A stretch of 64,000 nt of DNA from an uncultured Saprospiraceae bacterium (lineage in GTDB: Bacteria > Bacteroidota > Bacteroidia > Chitinophagales > Saprospiraceae), in NCBI GenBank assembly GCA_938015595.1, contig CALLPI010000018.1, forward strand, positions 1 to 64,000. Reading direction: 5' to 3'. The notes beneath the pieces were generated by a model that was not told the origin of the DNA, made no database searches, and saw only the letters and a list, made by a program, of their open reading frames with translations. Positions 35,402-44,891 of the stretch are shown here, piece after piece. The position numbers and the translations under genes are program-made. Numbering within the stretch: the first letter of the stretch is position 1; each line of letters begins with the position of its first letter.

Positions 35402-38377
35402 ATGAAATCACTCCAATCACTCCTCTGGGCAGCATGCCTGCTGATAAGCACATGGGCCGCTGCTCAGGTCACTGTCACTGGTAAGGTGAACGATGAAAAA
35501 GGCGAGGCCATCATCGGCGCTAATGTGATGATCAAGAACTCCACTACAGGTACAATAACTGATATTGATGGCAGTTTCGAGATCAAAGTGCCAGATGCTT
35601 TTGTCACGCTGATAGTATCGTACATTGGCTACACTACGCAGGAAATTCCGCTACGAAACCAAACACGCCTGGAGGTAGTGTTGCGGGAGCAAGCCACGCT
35701 TATCAACGAAGTGGTGGTAGTGGGCTACGGCACTACGCGCAAGAGTGACCTGACTGGCTCAGTGACCAGCGTTAAGTCGGAAGAAATTCAGAAGATTGCA
35801 GCGGCCAACCCCATGCAGGCCTTGCAAGGTAAAGTAGCCGGTGTACAGGTGAGTACGGCGTCGGGGCGCCCTGGCGAGGGGCCGGTAGTACGCATACGCG
35901 GCACGGGTACGCTCAATGGTGCTGCGCCGATCTATGTAGTAGATGGATTGATTCTCAATAACATAGACTTTCTGAATACCGCCGACATCGAAAGTATGGA
36001 GGTGCTCAAGGATGCTTCTGCGGCAGCTATTTACGGTACGCGCGGCGCCAATGGAGTCATTCTCATCACTACGCGCAAGGGTGCGCGCAGCGCCAAGTCC
36101 AGGGTATCGTTCAGTTCTTATGTGGGGCAGCAGCAAGTAGAGCGCCGGCTGGACATGGCCAACGCCGCCGAGTATGCTCAGTTGGTCAATGAATTGTCGG
36201 GGCGCGCAGTGTACCCCAACCCCGATGCGCTGGGACAAGGCACTGACTGGCAGGACGTCATCTACCAAAACGGACTGATACATAACTACAACCTCAACAT
36301 AAGCGGTGGCTCTGACAACATGCTGTTCAGCATCAGCGCTGATGTATTCCGCCAGGAAGGCATTATCCGCTCATCGTACTTCAACCGCTATACGCTGCGC
36401 ATTAACAACGAGTACAACTTCTTTCGGTGGATGAAATTCGGGCACAATGCAGCCTTCGTGATGTCGGACAATAACCGCGAGCCGGGCGGCATTGTATTCA
36501 ACGCCATTGCCGCCGACCCCACCGCCCCCGTGCGCGACACTACTGGCAACTACGGCAACACCTCGCGCAACTCCAACGTGAGCAACCCCGCCGCCCAATT
36601 GGAGTATAACAGCTACAATCGGGGCTACGGCCAGCAATTCACTGGCAACTTCTACAGCGACATCTTTCTGGTCAAAAACCTGACTGTGCGCAGCAGTTTT
36701 GGTTACAACCTGGTGAACAACCGCAACAGGAGCTACGAGCCGCAGTTTTTTGTGAACGATAAGCAGCAGAATCCCGAAAGCCGCATCTTCGCTGGATTTT
36801 ACAGAGGCGTGGACTGGCAGTGGGAGAACACCGCCAACTACCGCAAGGAGTGGAAAAACCACCGCATAGATCTACTGGCCGGCTACACTGTACAGGCCAT
36901 CACCGGCGAGGGCATTGGCGGTGGGCGCGCCCGGCTTATTGGTAATACACCGGAGTTTTTCTACCTGAACGCCGGCGATGAGCAAACGGCTACCAACTAC
37001 CACTTTGGCAATACGCCTGAGCGCTATCTCTCCACGCTGTTTCGCGTCAATTACGCCTTATTCGACAAGTATCTGCTGACGGCCTCGTGGCGGCGCGACG
37101 GTTCGTCTAAGTTTGGTGCAAAGCGGCGATTTGGCAGTTTTCCCTCGGTGGCAGTAGCTTGGCGCGTCATTGATGAGCCATTCATGCAAAACCAAAAACT
37201 GCTGACCAACCTCAAGCTACGCGCCAGTTGGGGGCAGTTGGGCAACGACAAGATCCCAGCCAGCGCCGCCATTCCCACTGTCACCAATAGCCTTAGTGCC
37301 GTATTTGGCCCCGATGAACAATTGCTCTTTGGCGCTACGGTTATCACCTTGGCCAATCCCTTCCTGCAGTGGGAACTGAGCACCAGTACCAACCTGGGTG
37401 TGGAAGTAGGCGCCGTGGACAACCGCCTGACCCTGGAGATGGATTACTACCGCCGCCTAACCGATAAAATCCTGGTGGCTGTGCCCATACCCGACTACGT
37501 AGGCTCGGCAGGCGACCCCTTTGTGAATGCCGCCAGCGTGCTCAACAGCGGCCTGGAAGCCGTGCTCAACTGGCGTGGGCGCATAGGCAAGCTCAACTAC
37601 CGTGCTGGCCTCAATGGCTCCACAGTACAAAATGAGGTGAAATCGCTGGGGGCCGGCAACCAGTTTCTGCGCGGTGCTTTTATTAACGGAGAAGTGGCTA
37701 CCCTCACCGAAGTAGGTGGCCCCATTGGCGCTTTCTATGGCTATCGCGTGGCGGGCGTGTACCAAAGTGCAGAGGACATTGCACAGTATCCCAACCAGGG
37801 CCTGGTGCGACCTGGCGACCTGCGCTTTGAAGACGTCAATGGCGATGGTATCATCAGCCCTGATGACCGCACCTATTTGGGCAGCCCCATTCCTAACCTG
37901 ATTTTCGGTTTCAATGTGGGTTTTGACATCGCCGGCTTTGATTTTTCGGCAGATTTCAACGGGGTGCGCGGCAACAATATACTTAACGCCAAGCGCATGT
38001 TTCGAGGCTTCGGCATACCCAACTTTGAGGCTGACTTCCTCGACAGATGGACAGGACCAGGCACAAACGACCGCCGGCCTCGTACCACCAACGGTGGCTA
38101 TCCTAACTACAGCGTGTCGGACTTCTTCCTCGAAGATGGCTCCTTTATGCGCCTGCGCAGTTTTCAGGTGGGATACAGCTTCCCCAAAAGCCTGCTGGCC
38201 AAGGCCAAACTATCAAACCTACGCCTTTACCTAAGCGGCAACAACGTACTGTTGTGGACAAAATATTCGGGCTACAGTCCCGAAATAGGCAGTGAAAATG
38301 TGCTGCAAGTCGGTATTGATGGAGGGATTTATCCCACAGCCAGAACCTTTTTGGTGGGCCTCAATGCCGGATTTTAA
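35402..38377 (+). CDS. susC: SusC/RagA-family TonB-linked outer-membrane transporter
   Basis: 991 residues. The signal peptide ends at STWAAAQ. A CarboxypepD_reg-like domain (about 24-100, TVTGKVNDEKGEAIIGANVM) leads to the SusC marker EVVVVGYGTTRKSDLTGSV. The plug includes NPMQALQGKVAGVQV, VRIRGTGTLNGAAPIYVVDG and EVLKDASAAAIYGTRGANGV. The barrel fills the rest and ends in FLVGLNAGF. It forms the import channel for oligosaccharides, capped by the SusD product encoded 25 bp downstream. Confidence 0.96.
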   Translation: MKSLQSLLWAACLLISTWAAAQVTVTGKVNDEKGEAIIGANVMIKNSTTGTITDIDGSFEIKVPDAFVTLIVSYIGYTTQEIPLRNQTRLEVVLREQATLINEVVVVGYGTTRKSDLTGSVTSVKSEEIQKIAAANPMQALQGKVAGVQVSTASGRPGEGPVVRIRGTGTLNGAAPIYVVDGLILNNIDFLNTADIESMEVLKDASAAAIYGTRGANGVILITTRKGARSAKSRVSFSSYVGQQQVERRLDMANAAEYAQLVNELSGRAVYPNPDALGQGTDWQDVIYQNGLIHNYNLNISGGSDNMLFSISADVFRQEGIIRSSYFNRYTLRINNEYNFFRWMKFGHNAAFVMSDNNREPGGIVFNAIAADPTAPVRDTTGNYGNTSRNSNVSNPAAQLEYNSYNRGYGQQFTGNFYSDIFLVKNLTVRSSFGYNLVNNRNRSYEPQFFVNDKQQNPESRIFAGFYRGVDWQWENTANYRKEWKNHRIDLLAGYTVQAITGEGIGGGRARLIGNTPEFFYLNAGDEQTATNYHFGNTPERYLSTLFRVNYALFDKYLLTASWRRDGSSKFGAKRRFGSFPSVAVAWRVIDEPFMQNQKLLTNLKLRASWGQLGNDKIPASAAIPTVTNSLSAVFGPDEQLLFGATVITLANPFLQWELSTSTNLGVEVGAVDNRLTLEMDYYRRLTDKILVAVPIPDYVGSAGDPFVNAASVLNSGLEAVLNWRGRIGKLNYRAGLNGSTVQNEVKSLGAGNQFLRGAFINGEVATLTEVGGPIGAFYGYRVAGVYQSAEDIAQYPNQGLVRPGDLRFEDVNGDGIISPDDRTYLGSPIPNLIFGFNVGFDIAGFDFSADFNGVRGNNILNAKRMFRGFGIPNFEADFLDRWTGPGTNDRRPRTTNGGYPNYSVSDFFLEDGSFMRLRSFQVGYSFPKSLLAKAKLSNLRLYLSGNNVLLWTKYSGYSPEIGSENVLQVGIDGGIYPTARTFLVGLNAGF

Positions 38378-38402
38378 TTTGCCAAAATAAAATCTATTCG
38401 CG

Positions 38403-39881
38403 ATGAAAAAGTATATCATTCGGTTTCTTGCCACCTTGGCAATGGGTATGGGGGCCACGGCCTGCAACCAAGACTTCCTGGACGTAAAACCACAGGGGCA
38501 AATCAATGCCGAAAACTACTTCCAAACCACCGACCACGCTATATGGGCTACCAATGCTGTGTATAATCAATTGCGCACCTGGGATGTGATTGCTTTCCCG
38601 TTTTTGGCCATGACCGACATTGTTTCCGACGACGCCACCAAGGGCAGTTTCCCGGCAGATGCACAGCGCTTGAGCACTTTTGACGACTTCACCTACGGCC
38701 CATCTTTCCCAGAGGAAATTCGCCTGGCTTGGCGGGGCTACTATCGGGGGGTGTTCCGCGCCAATACAGCTATTGAAGGCATTGCCAAGGTGCAAATGGA
38801 TGAGCAACTCAAAAATCGGCTCATCGGCGAGTGCAAGTTCTTGCGGGCGCACTACTACTTCTACCTCGTGCGCTGGTTTGGCGATATTCCGCTCATTACC
38901 AAGCCCTTGTTGGAAAGCGAGTACTACAATCAACCACGTGCACCTAAGGCGGAGGTCTATAATCTCATCATTCAAGACCTCAAAGATGCGATCGAAGCGC
39001 TACCCGAGAAAAGCCAGTATCCGGCTGCCGACCTCGGGCGGGCAACCAAAGGCGCTGCACGCGGTGTGCTGGCCAAGGTGTACCTAACCATCGGCGACTT
39101 TGTGAATGCCGAACGCTATGCGCTGGAAGTCATCAACTCCGGGCAGTACGCGCTGTTACCCAATTATGCCCGCATCTTCTTACCCGAAGGCGAAAACTCC
39201 AGCGAATCAGTATTTGAAATCCAGGCTACGGCACTTGAAGAATCTTATGCTGGTGCTACTGCCTGGAACATGATACAAGGTGTGCGCGGTACGCCCAATC
39301 TGGGTTGGGGCTTCAACTTGCCCAGTGACGACCTCGTTGCCGCCTATGAACCGGGCGACCCCCGCCGCGATGCCACCATCTTGTACGTGGGAGAGGTACT
39401 ACCTGACGGCTCTGGTGTAGTGCAGGACAATCCCGAAATGCTCAATGAGCGCTATAACCAAAAAGCCTGGACGCCCAGCCACCCTGGTTTACAAGACAAT
39501 GGCCCCAGCAACATTCGCATACTGCGCTATGCCGACGTACTGCTCATGGCCGCTGAAGCACTCAATGAAAACGACAAGCTGCAGCAAGCGCTCACTTATA
39601 TCAACCAAGTACGCGCGCGCGCACGCGGCAATCGGCCACCCAGCGTGCTACCTGCGCTTACTTTCAGCAGCAAAGAGCAACTGCGCCAAGCCATCTGGCG
39701 CGAGCGCCGCGTAGAACTGGCCATGGAACAGCACCGCTGGTTTGATCTTGTGCGCACTGGACAAGCAGCTACCAAGCTGGCGCCCCTGGGCTTCAAGGCC
39801 AACAAGAACGAGTTGTTTCCGATACCCCAGTCGGAGATTGATTTGACCAACGGTATTATTAAGCAAAACCCAGGATATTGA
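38403..39881 (+). CDS. susD: SusD/RagB-family glycan-binding lipoprotein
   Basis: 492 residues with a lipoprotein signal (ATLAMGMGATACNQDFLDV, Cys near 21). The SusD N-terminal part and TPR-like helices are seen in RLIGECKFLRAHYYFYLVRW and ATKGAARGVLAKVYLTIGD. The C-terminal RagB half has LRYADVLLMAAEALNEND, YINQVRARARG and WRERRVELAMEQHRWFDLVR, ending with the family tail FPIPQSEIDLTNGIIKQNPGY-like residues. It sits on the SusC barrel and binds glycan. Confidence 0.96.
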   Translation: MKKYIIRFLATLAMGMGATACNQDFLDVKPQGQINAENYFQTTDHAIWATNAVYNQLRTWDVIAFPFLAMTDIVSDDATKGSFPADAQRLSTFDDFTYGPSFPEEIRLAWRGYYRGVFRANTAIEGIAKVQMDEQLKNRLIGECKFLRAHYYFYLVRWFGDIPLITKPLLESEYYNQPRAPKAEVYNLIIQDLKDAIEALPEKSQYPAADLGRATKGAARGVLAKVYLTIGDFVNAERYALEVINSGQYALLPNYARIFLPEGENSSESVFEIQATALEESYAGATAWNMIQGVRGTPNLGWGFNLPSDDLVAAYEPGDPRRDATILYVGEVLPDGSGVVQDNPEMLNERYNQKAWTPSHPGLQDNGPSNIRILRYADVLLMAAEALNENDKLQQALTYINQVRARARGNRPPSVLPALTFSSKEQLRQAIWRERRVELAMEQHRWFDLVRTGQAATKLAPLGFKANKNELFPIPQSEIDLTNGIIKQNPGY

Positions 39882-40008
39882 GGAGAAGGGGCAAATGAGT
39901 TAACAGGGTAATCTTCAAACGAAGTAATGAGCTTAAAGAGAGAGGAACAAGCATGTTGGAAAGATGGGGGCCGCCCTATGCCCTTCAGAAAATAAAAAAT
40001 ACGTTCCT

Positions 40009-42990
40009 ATGTTACAAATTGGGATTTTCCTTGCTTTGATGCTGGGCTTCAATAACCTTTGGGCGCAAGTGCGCCATGACACCGTGCTGATTGATTTTGG
40101 CAGCAATATTTCCTCGTTTCCGTGGAATAATGTTACAGACCCTACAGCGGGTTTTATTGCCGATATGATCAACACAGATGGGCAGCAATCAGGCATTTAC
40201 ATGCTGGTGTATGATGCCTTTAACAACATCAATACCGCAGGAACGATGGCGCCAGACCCTGCGCTGGGCATGCCGGGTACAGCTACTAGCGATAGTTTTT
40301 TTGGCAATACCATCACTTTTGGTGGACAGGTGCAAACCACCGGTGGCGTGGAATTGGCCAACTTACAGTTGGGCAAAACCTACGAGATTACCATTTTTGC
40401 CTCGCGCATGTCAGTGGCCGACAACAGGGAGACGCGCTACTTAATAGAGGGCGCAGTCATGGACTCGCTATTCCTGGATGCCTCCAACAATACTGATCGC
40501 GTCGTTAGCATTAGCATGTTACCTGACGTTAATGGCGTCATTCGCATAACAGCCTCTCCCGGGCCTAACAACAATAACTCCACCGGCTTTTACTACCTAG
40601 GCGCCATTAGGTTGGTGTATGAAGAGAACGAGCCTCCAGCGGGAGGGCAGTTGGATACCTTGCTCATTGATTTTGGAACAGTGTTCTCGCCTTCGCCGTG
40701 GAACAACGTAACCGACCCCACAGCAGGCCTCGTCAATAACCTGGTCAATACTGCTGGGCATCCCTCCGGACGAGGCATTGCTGTGTTTGATGCTTTTACA
40801 GGGGTGAATACACAAGGTACAACCTCACCGGCACCAGCGCTGGGCTTTCCAGGCTCGGCTACCAGTGACAGTTTCTATGGCAATACCGGCTCTTTTGCTG
40901 GCCAGGTGCAGCCTACCGGCGGTGTAGAACTTTTCCGCCTGGACCCTGCCAAAGCCTACGACATAGCCATTTTTGCCTCTCGCCTGGGCACCGACGTGCG
41001 CGAAACCAGGTACGTGCTGCAGGGGCTTACCACCGATACGCTACTGCTCAATGCGTCTTCCAACACGGACATGACAGCCCGCACAGTGCTTCGACCTGCC
41101 GCCGACAGCACCATACGCATTACGGCATCGCCGGGGCCCAACAACAACAGCCCGCTCGGATTTTTTCACCTCGGCGCCATGCAGGTATTGTATGAAAAGG
41201 AAGCCCCCCCTGTAGTTTCTTTGACTGATACCTTGCTCATAGACTTTGGCAGCAACCTCTCGCCGCTGCCCTGGAACAATGTAACCGACCCCACCACCGA
41301 CCGCATTGACGACCTGCTGACCTCTACCGGGCTAGCTTCCGGCAAATCAGTGGCAGTCTATGATGCCTTCAACAACATCAATACTGCCGGCACCCTCAGC
41401 CCTGAACCAGCCATTGGCTTCCCGCCTACGGCCACCGGCGATAGCTTTTTTGGCAATACAGCGACTTTTGGCGGCCAGGTGCAGCCCACCGGCGGCGTAG
41501 AATTTGGCGGCCTTGACCCAGCCAAGCCGCACACATTCATCATTTTCGCCTCGCGTATGGCCTCCAACGACAACCGCGAGGCGCGCTACATCCTCCAGGG
41601 GCTCTCGCAAGAAACCGCACTGCTGGATGCTGCCAATAACATCAATCGCGTAGCCACTGCAACCCTCTACCCGGCCAGCAATGGAACCATCCGCCTAGAG
41701 GCTGCTCCTGGACCAAACAACAACAATACCTTCGGCTTTTACTACTTAGGTGCGCTGAAACTCCTGTACGAGCGCAGCGCTGTAAGCCCACCAGAGTTGG
41801 CGCTGGTATCACCCAATGGCGGCGAGTACTGGCAGGTGGGCAAAACGCCGTCTATCGTCTGGCAGAGCAGAAACGTAGGTAGTCTGGTGCTGGAATACTC
41901 CACCAACAACGGCGCTACCTGGACGACCATAGACACTGTGCAGGCGTTCCGCCGCGAATACCCCTGGACAGTACCCAATGCGCCTTCCAGTGAGAGCCTG
42001 GTGCGGCTACGCACGCCCCAACTCAGCGTGCAAAGTGCCCGCTCCTTTGAAATTGCCGCCGATACTACTACATGCCACATTGTGGTGCTAGGCTCCTCTA
42101 CAGCAGAGGGTGCCGGTGCTTCACCTTCTGACAGTGCTTGGGTAAACCGCTATCGCAAAGCCATCTTTCAAAAGGACACACGCTACGCTGTGACCAACCT
42201 GGCCCGCGGCGGCTACACTACCTACCACATACTGCCTACGGGTTCGCCCATTCCGCCCAACGTCAGCATCAGCATTGACCCGCAACGCAACATCACCCGC
42301 GCGCTGTCGCTACAGCCTTACGCCGTAATTATAAATATGCCCTCCAATGATGCAGCCAACTTCTTTCCTCTGGCCGACCAATTGGCCAACATGGCCCTCA
42401 TTAAAACTACCACCAATGCCGCTAATGCCGAAATGTGGGTAACCACCAGCCAGCCCCGAAACTTTGGCAACCCAGCACAGATACTGCTCTTGACGCAGCT
42501 CCGCGATTCCATTCTGAGCATATACGGCGACAAGGCCATTGACTTCTGGACGGGTATTGCTGCGCCCAATGGCTTCATACAGAGTGCTTTTGACTCGGGC
42601 GATGGTATTCACCTCAACAATACCGGGCATCGCCTGCTGTTTGAGCGCGTGCTGGCTAAGGGCATTGATACCTTGGGCTGCGATGACGTCAACACAGTTG
42701 TGCAGGAGGCGATCAAGCCCGGGCAATTGTTGGTCAGGGCATTCCCCAACCCGTTCCAGCGCCATTTCACGCTTGAGTTTGAAGCCACATCGGCTGGGCA
42801 AGTAGAACTGCAACTTCTGGATGTACTGGGGCGCAGGATAGTCTGCCTTCACGCGCCAATAGTTGGCGGCGGCCTTCATCAATGGTCGGTAGAACTACCC
42901 GAAACAACACCTGCCGTACTGATTGGCATAGTGCGCCTGCAAACAGAAAAAGGCTGGACACAAGGGAGCATAAGGCTGATAAGAGGGTAA
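40009..42990 (+). CDS. Secreted SGNH hydrolase with three N-terminal repeats and T9SS tail
   Basis: 993 residues from the ATG at 40009 (signal MLQIGIFLALMLGFNNLWAQ). Three repeats of about 190 residues start near 24, 216 and 406, each opening DTLLIDFGS..S..PWNNVTDPT and closing GPNNN...GF..LGA; I do not recognise the family. Residues about 597-685 resemble a Kre9/KNH-type beta domain (LVSPNGGEYWQVGK, LEYSTNNGATWTTID). A GDSL/SGNH hydrolase follows (about 688-890), with VVLGSSTAEGAGAS for the nucleophile block, VINMPSNDAAN and DGIHLNNTGHRLL for the Asp/His block. A T9SS sorting domain ends the protein. It may remove acyl substituents (for example acetyl or succinyl) from the glycan, but this is inference. 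Confidence 0.82.
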   Translation: MLQIGIFLALMLGFNNLWAQVRHDTVLIDFGSNISSFPWNNVTDPTAGFIADMINTDGQQSGIYMLVYDAFNNINTAGTMAPDPALGMPGTATSDSFFGNTITFGGQVQTTGGVELANLQLGKTYEITIFASRMSVADNRETRYLIEGAVMDSLFLDASNNTDRVVSISMLPDVNGVIRITASPGPNNNNSTGFYYLGAIRLVYEENEPPAGGQLDTLLIDFGTVFSPSPWNNVTDPTAGLVNNLVNTAGHPSGRGIAVFDAFTGVNTQGTTSPAPALGFPGSATSDSFYGNTGSFAGQVQPTGGVELFRLDPAKAYDIAIFASRLGTDVRETRYVLQGLTTDTLLLNASSNTDMTARTVLRPAADSTIRITASPGPNNNSPLGFFHLGAMQVLYEKEAPPVVSLTDTLLIDFGSNLSPLPWNNVTDPTTDRIDDLLTSTGLASGKSVAVYDAFNNINTAGTLSPEPAIGFPPTATGDSFFGNTATFGGQVQPTGGVEFGGLDPAKPHTFIIFASRMASNDNREARYILQGLSQETALLDAANNINRVATATLYPASNGTIRLEAAPGPNNNNTFGFYYLGALKLLYERSAVSPPELALVSPNGGEYWQVGKTPSIVWQSRNVGSLVLEYSTNNGATWTTIDTVQAFRREYPWTVPNAPSSESLVRLRTPQLSVQSARSFEIAADTTTCHIVVLGSSTAEGAGASPSDSAWVNRYRKAIFQKDTRYAVTNLARGGYTTYHILPTGSPIPPNVSISIDPQRNITRALSLQPYAVIINMPSNDAANFFPLADQLANMALIKTTTNAANAEMWVTTSQPRNFGNPAQILLLTQLRDSILSIYGDKAIDFWTGIAAPNGFIQSAFDSGDGIHLNNTGHRLLFERVLAKGIDTLGCDDVNTVVQEAIKPGQLLVRAFPNPFQRHFTLEFEATSAGQVELQLLDVLGRRIVCLHAPIVGGGLHQWSVELPETTPAVLIGIVRLQTEKGWTQGSIRLIRG

Positions 42991-43343
42991 GAAGACTCAG
43001 GGCTGCCTCCTGCTGGCGAGTAGTCGTTGAGCGGAGGAAGTCCTCTCCATGGTTGCAGCCCTGTAGTTTTGTAAAGGGCCATGCTGGTGCGAGTTTTCCG
43101 CCTCGTATCGGCCATTCAGCAAAGCCCTTACTGCTACTCTGGTGTATTTTACTCTCTAGGTTTATACTATCCTGATGGCAGCAGAAATCCCGGTATTTGT
43201 ATCGCACAAGTCGGCATTTGTCACTTTTCATGGTTTTTAACCATTCAGCAGCACACACTTTATCGTTATTAGATATAGAACGTACGCCTGATCCGATGGT
43301 CTCGTGTGCGCTGTAAAAGTATCCACTCTCAAAAAACTTGCTT
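42991..43343 (+). other. 353-bp intergenic region, no gene seen
   Basis: Only a 6-bp stem (ATGGTT/AACCAT, loop TTT, near 43229-43243) stands out. No perfect -7 element and no convincing ORF were found before the gene at 43344. Confidence 0.35.
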
Positions 43344-44747
43344 ATGAAGACCATTACTCACACAATAACCTGGCACCCCTGGCGATGGATGCCAATCTTC
43401 TTCACGCTCTGCCTGACAGGAGCGCTGACCGCACAGCGTTCTAATGACACTATTGGCTTGCTGCTGGACTTCCCGCTTTTGGATATACCCTATCAAAGCT
43501 ACGCCTCGAGCACTACCGGTGGCTTTCTTTCGGGGTATGCCAATCCGAGTATGCGGCAGAGCTTGGGCATGACGACCAATTTTTATAGCGCAGCTCACTT
43601 TGGCGCCAAGCAAGCCTTCAGAAAGATAGACAACAAGTTCTTGCGTGGCTTAGCAGTTTATGGAGCAGCCACTGTGTTTGACCTGTTTACCATAACAGCG
43701 CCACTTGGCAATGCTTGGCTGCACGAAGAATACCACCGTGCTGTACTTACGCGTCGTGAAGTAAGCAGCGTCAACGAGGTCAACCGCTTTCCCATGGGGG
43801 GTAGCGTCTTTAAAGTATATCGCATCACAGACGCCGACCTACAGCGCATGCACGACAACCACCAAAACGACTGGCGACGCCTACAAGTGGCTGGCAAAGA
43901 AAGTGAACTACACTTGCTACAAACCCTCCAGCGCAACGATTTCTTTTACAATCAGAAATTACCTCACATTCCCTTGTACTGGCTGGTCACTTTTTCTACA
44001 GGGGGGTACGTGCGCAGCAGTGTCAAGGATGACTTCAATACCCGGGTAGATGAGATGAATGAAAAAGATGGGACGGATATTTCCCTTCGGGATTTCACTG
44101 GCCCGGACTACACCGCTTGGGTATATTCGCTGTTCAGGCCGCAGGTTCGCTATTCGGCACGGGGCGTACACCCTTCTGGGGTAGGCATCAATCGCTACAT
44201 CAAGCCCGCCGACCTGACTCAAGAGGAGCTGGATTTCCTCAAAAAACAGGGCCGCCTGCAGTGGCTGAATCTCATCTCCCCCACCCTCTTCGGTTTTTCC
44301 AAGATCCGCCTCAAATCTGCCGCTGAAGGCAATCACTACGGCAACTTTGCTGTACGCAGTGTCATCACGCCCTACGGCAACGACATCATGCTGGACGTAT
44401 GGTATCAATCGCCGCGGTACAATCTGTTTTTTGTGCTCCACAATTATTTCAACCAATCAGAAAATTTTGTTGCCGGTATTGAGGCGGGTATGGTAGATCA
44501 GCCCATATTACGTGGCAAACTGGCCGTCAGCCCTCGCCTGATGATGTGGCGCCAGCCAGAGGGGCTGTCTTTTAGCACCAGCGAAGGTAAGTTGGGCGGA
44601 TTGCTGGGGCTGGGTATGCGCGCCAATCTCGGCTTGTTCAGCCCCTATTTGGAGGTAGAGGGCAAGACGGAAGGCTGGGTCATGGGCAATGTATTTCTGG
44701 AAGAAAACCTCAGCGTCAGGGGCGGCGTGAGGTTAGCAATTCGGTGA
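43344..44747 (+). CDS. Unknown envelope protein with HEEYH motif and barrel-like C-terminus
   Basis: 467 residues; family not recognised. A signal peptide (about 13-30, WMPIFFTLCLTGALTAQ) is followed by a region with hydrophobic helices (RGLAVYGAATVFDLFTITAP) directly before HEEYHRAVL (residues 127-131), an HExxH pattern like that of zinc peptidases. After a soluble middle part, residues about 320-467 look like alternating beta strands (NLFFVLHNYFNQSENFVAGI, then LGMRANLGLFSPYLEVEG) ending RGGVRLAIR, as in outer-membrane barrels. The ATG at 43344 is preferred to an upstream TTG. Whether it is a protease is untested; HExxH can occur by chance. A palindromic repeat begins 2 bp after the stop. 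Confidence 0.65.
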   Translation: MKTITHTITWHPWRWMPIFFTLCLTGALTAQRSNDTIGLLLDFPLLDIPYQSYASSTTGGFLSGYANPSMRQSLGMTTNFYSAAHFGAKQAFRKIDNKFLRGLAVYGAATVFDLFTITAPLGNAWLHEEYHRAVLTRREVSSVNEVNRFPMGGSVFKVYRITDADLQRMHDNHQNDWRRLQVAGKESELHLLQTLQRNDFFYNQKLPHIPLYWLVTFSTGGYVRSSVKDDFNTRVDEMNEKDGTDISLRDFTGPDYTAWVYSLFRPQVRYSARGVHPSGVGINRYIKPADLTQEELDFLKKQGRLQWLNLISPTLFGFSKIRLKSAAEGNHYGNFAVRSVITPYGNDIMLDVWYQSPRYNLFFVLHNYFNQSENFVAGIEAGMVDQPILRGKLAVSPRLMMWRQPEGLSFSTSEGKLGGLLGLGMRANLGLFSPYLEVEGKTEGWVMGNVFLEENLSVRGGVRLAIR

Positions 44748-44749
44748 AT

Positions 44750-44826
44750 TATACTGAGCAACACAACGCCAAGTTTTGTGCATAATTTGCAGATGTTGTG
44801 CACAAAACTTGGCGAGTCGAAGTATA
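44750..44826 (+). repeat. Dispersed nested-palindrome repeat, copy B
   Basis: Core dyad 44768-44813: GCCAAGTTTTGTGCA with TGCACAAAACTTGGC, perfect arms. Outer arms TATACT (44750-44755) and AGTATA (44821-44826) also pair. It starts 2 bp after a stop codon. Confidence 0.85.
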
Positions 44827-44891
44827 GAGTTTCCTGTCTGAGGTTTTCCGCCGGATTCTGCACCTTTGCAGCGTCGAACCAACATCTGTTC

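Larger units (their letters stand above)
25913..42990 (+). other. Predicted polysaccharide utilization locus (probable beta-1,2-glucan PUL)
   Basis: Seven same-strand genes: PF10091 glycanase with T9SS tail, seven-repeat T9SS protein, PF10091 lipoprotein, GH3 beta-glucosidase, SusC, SusD, and a three-repeat SGNH hydrolase with T9SS tail. A PF10091/GH144 enzyme with GH3 and SusCD is the gene set described for beta-1,2-glucan use in other Bacteroidota; assignment here is inference. No hybrid two-component or ECF/anti-sigma regulator is in or beside the locus. Confidence 0.75.
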
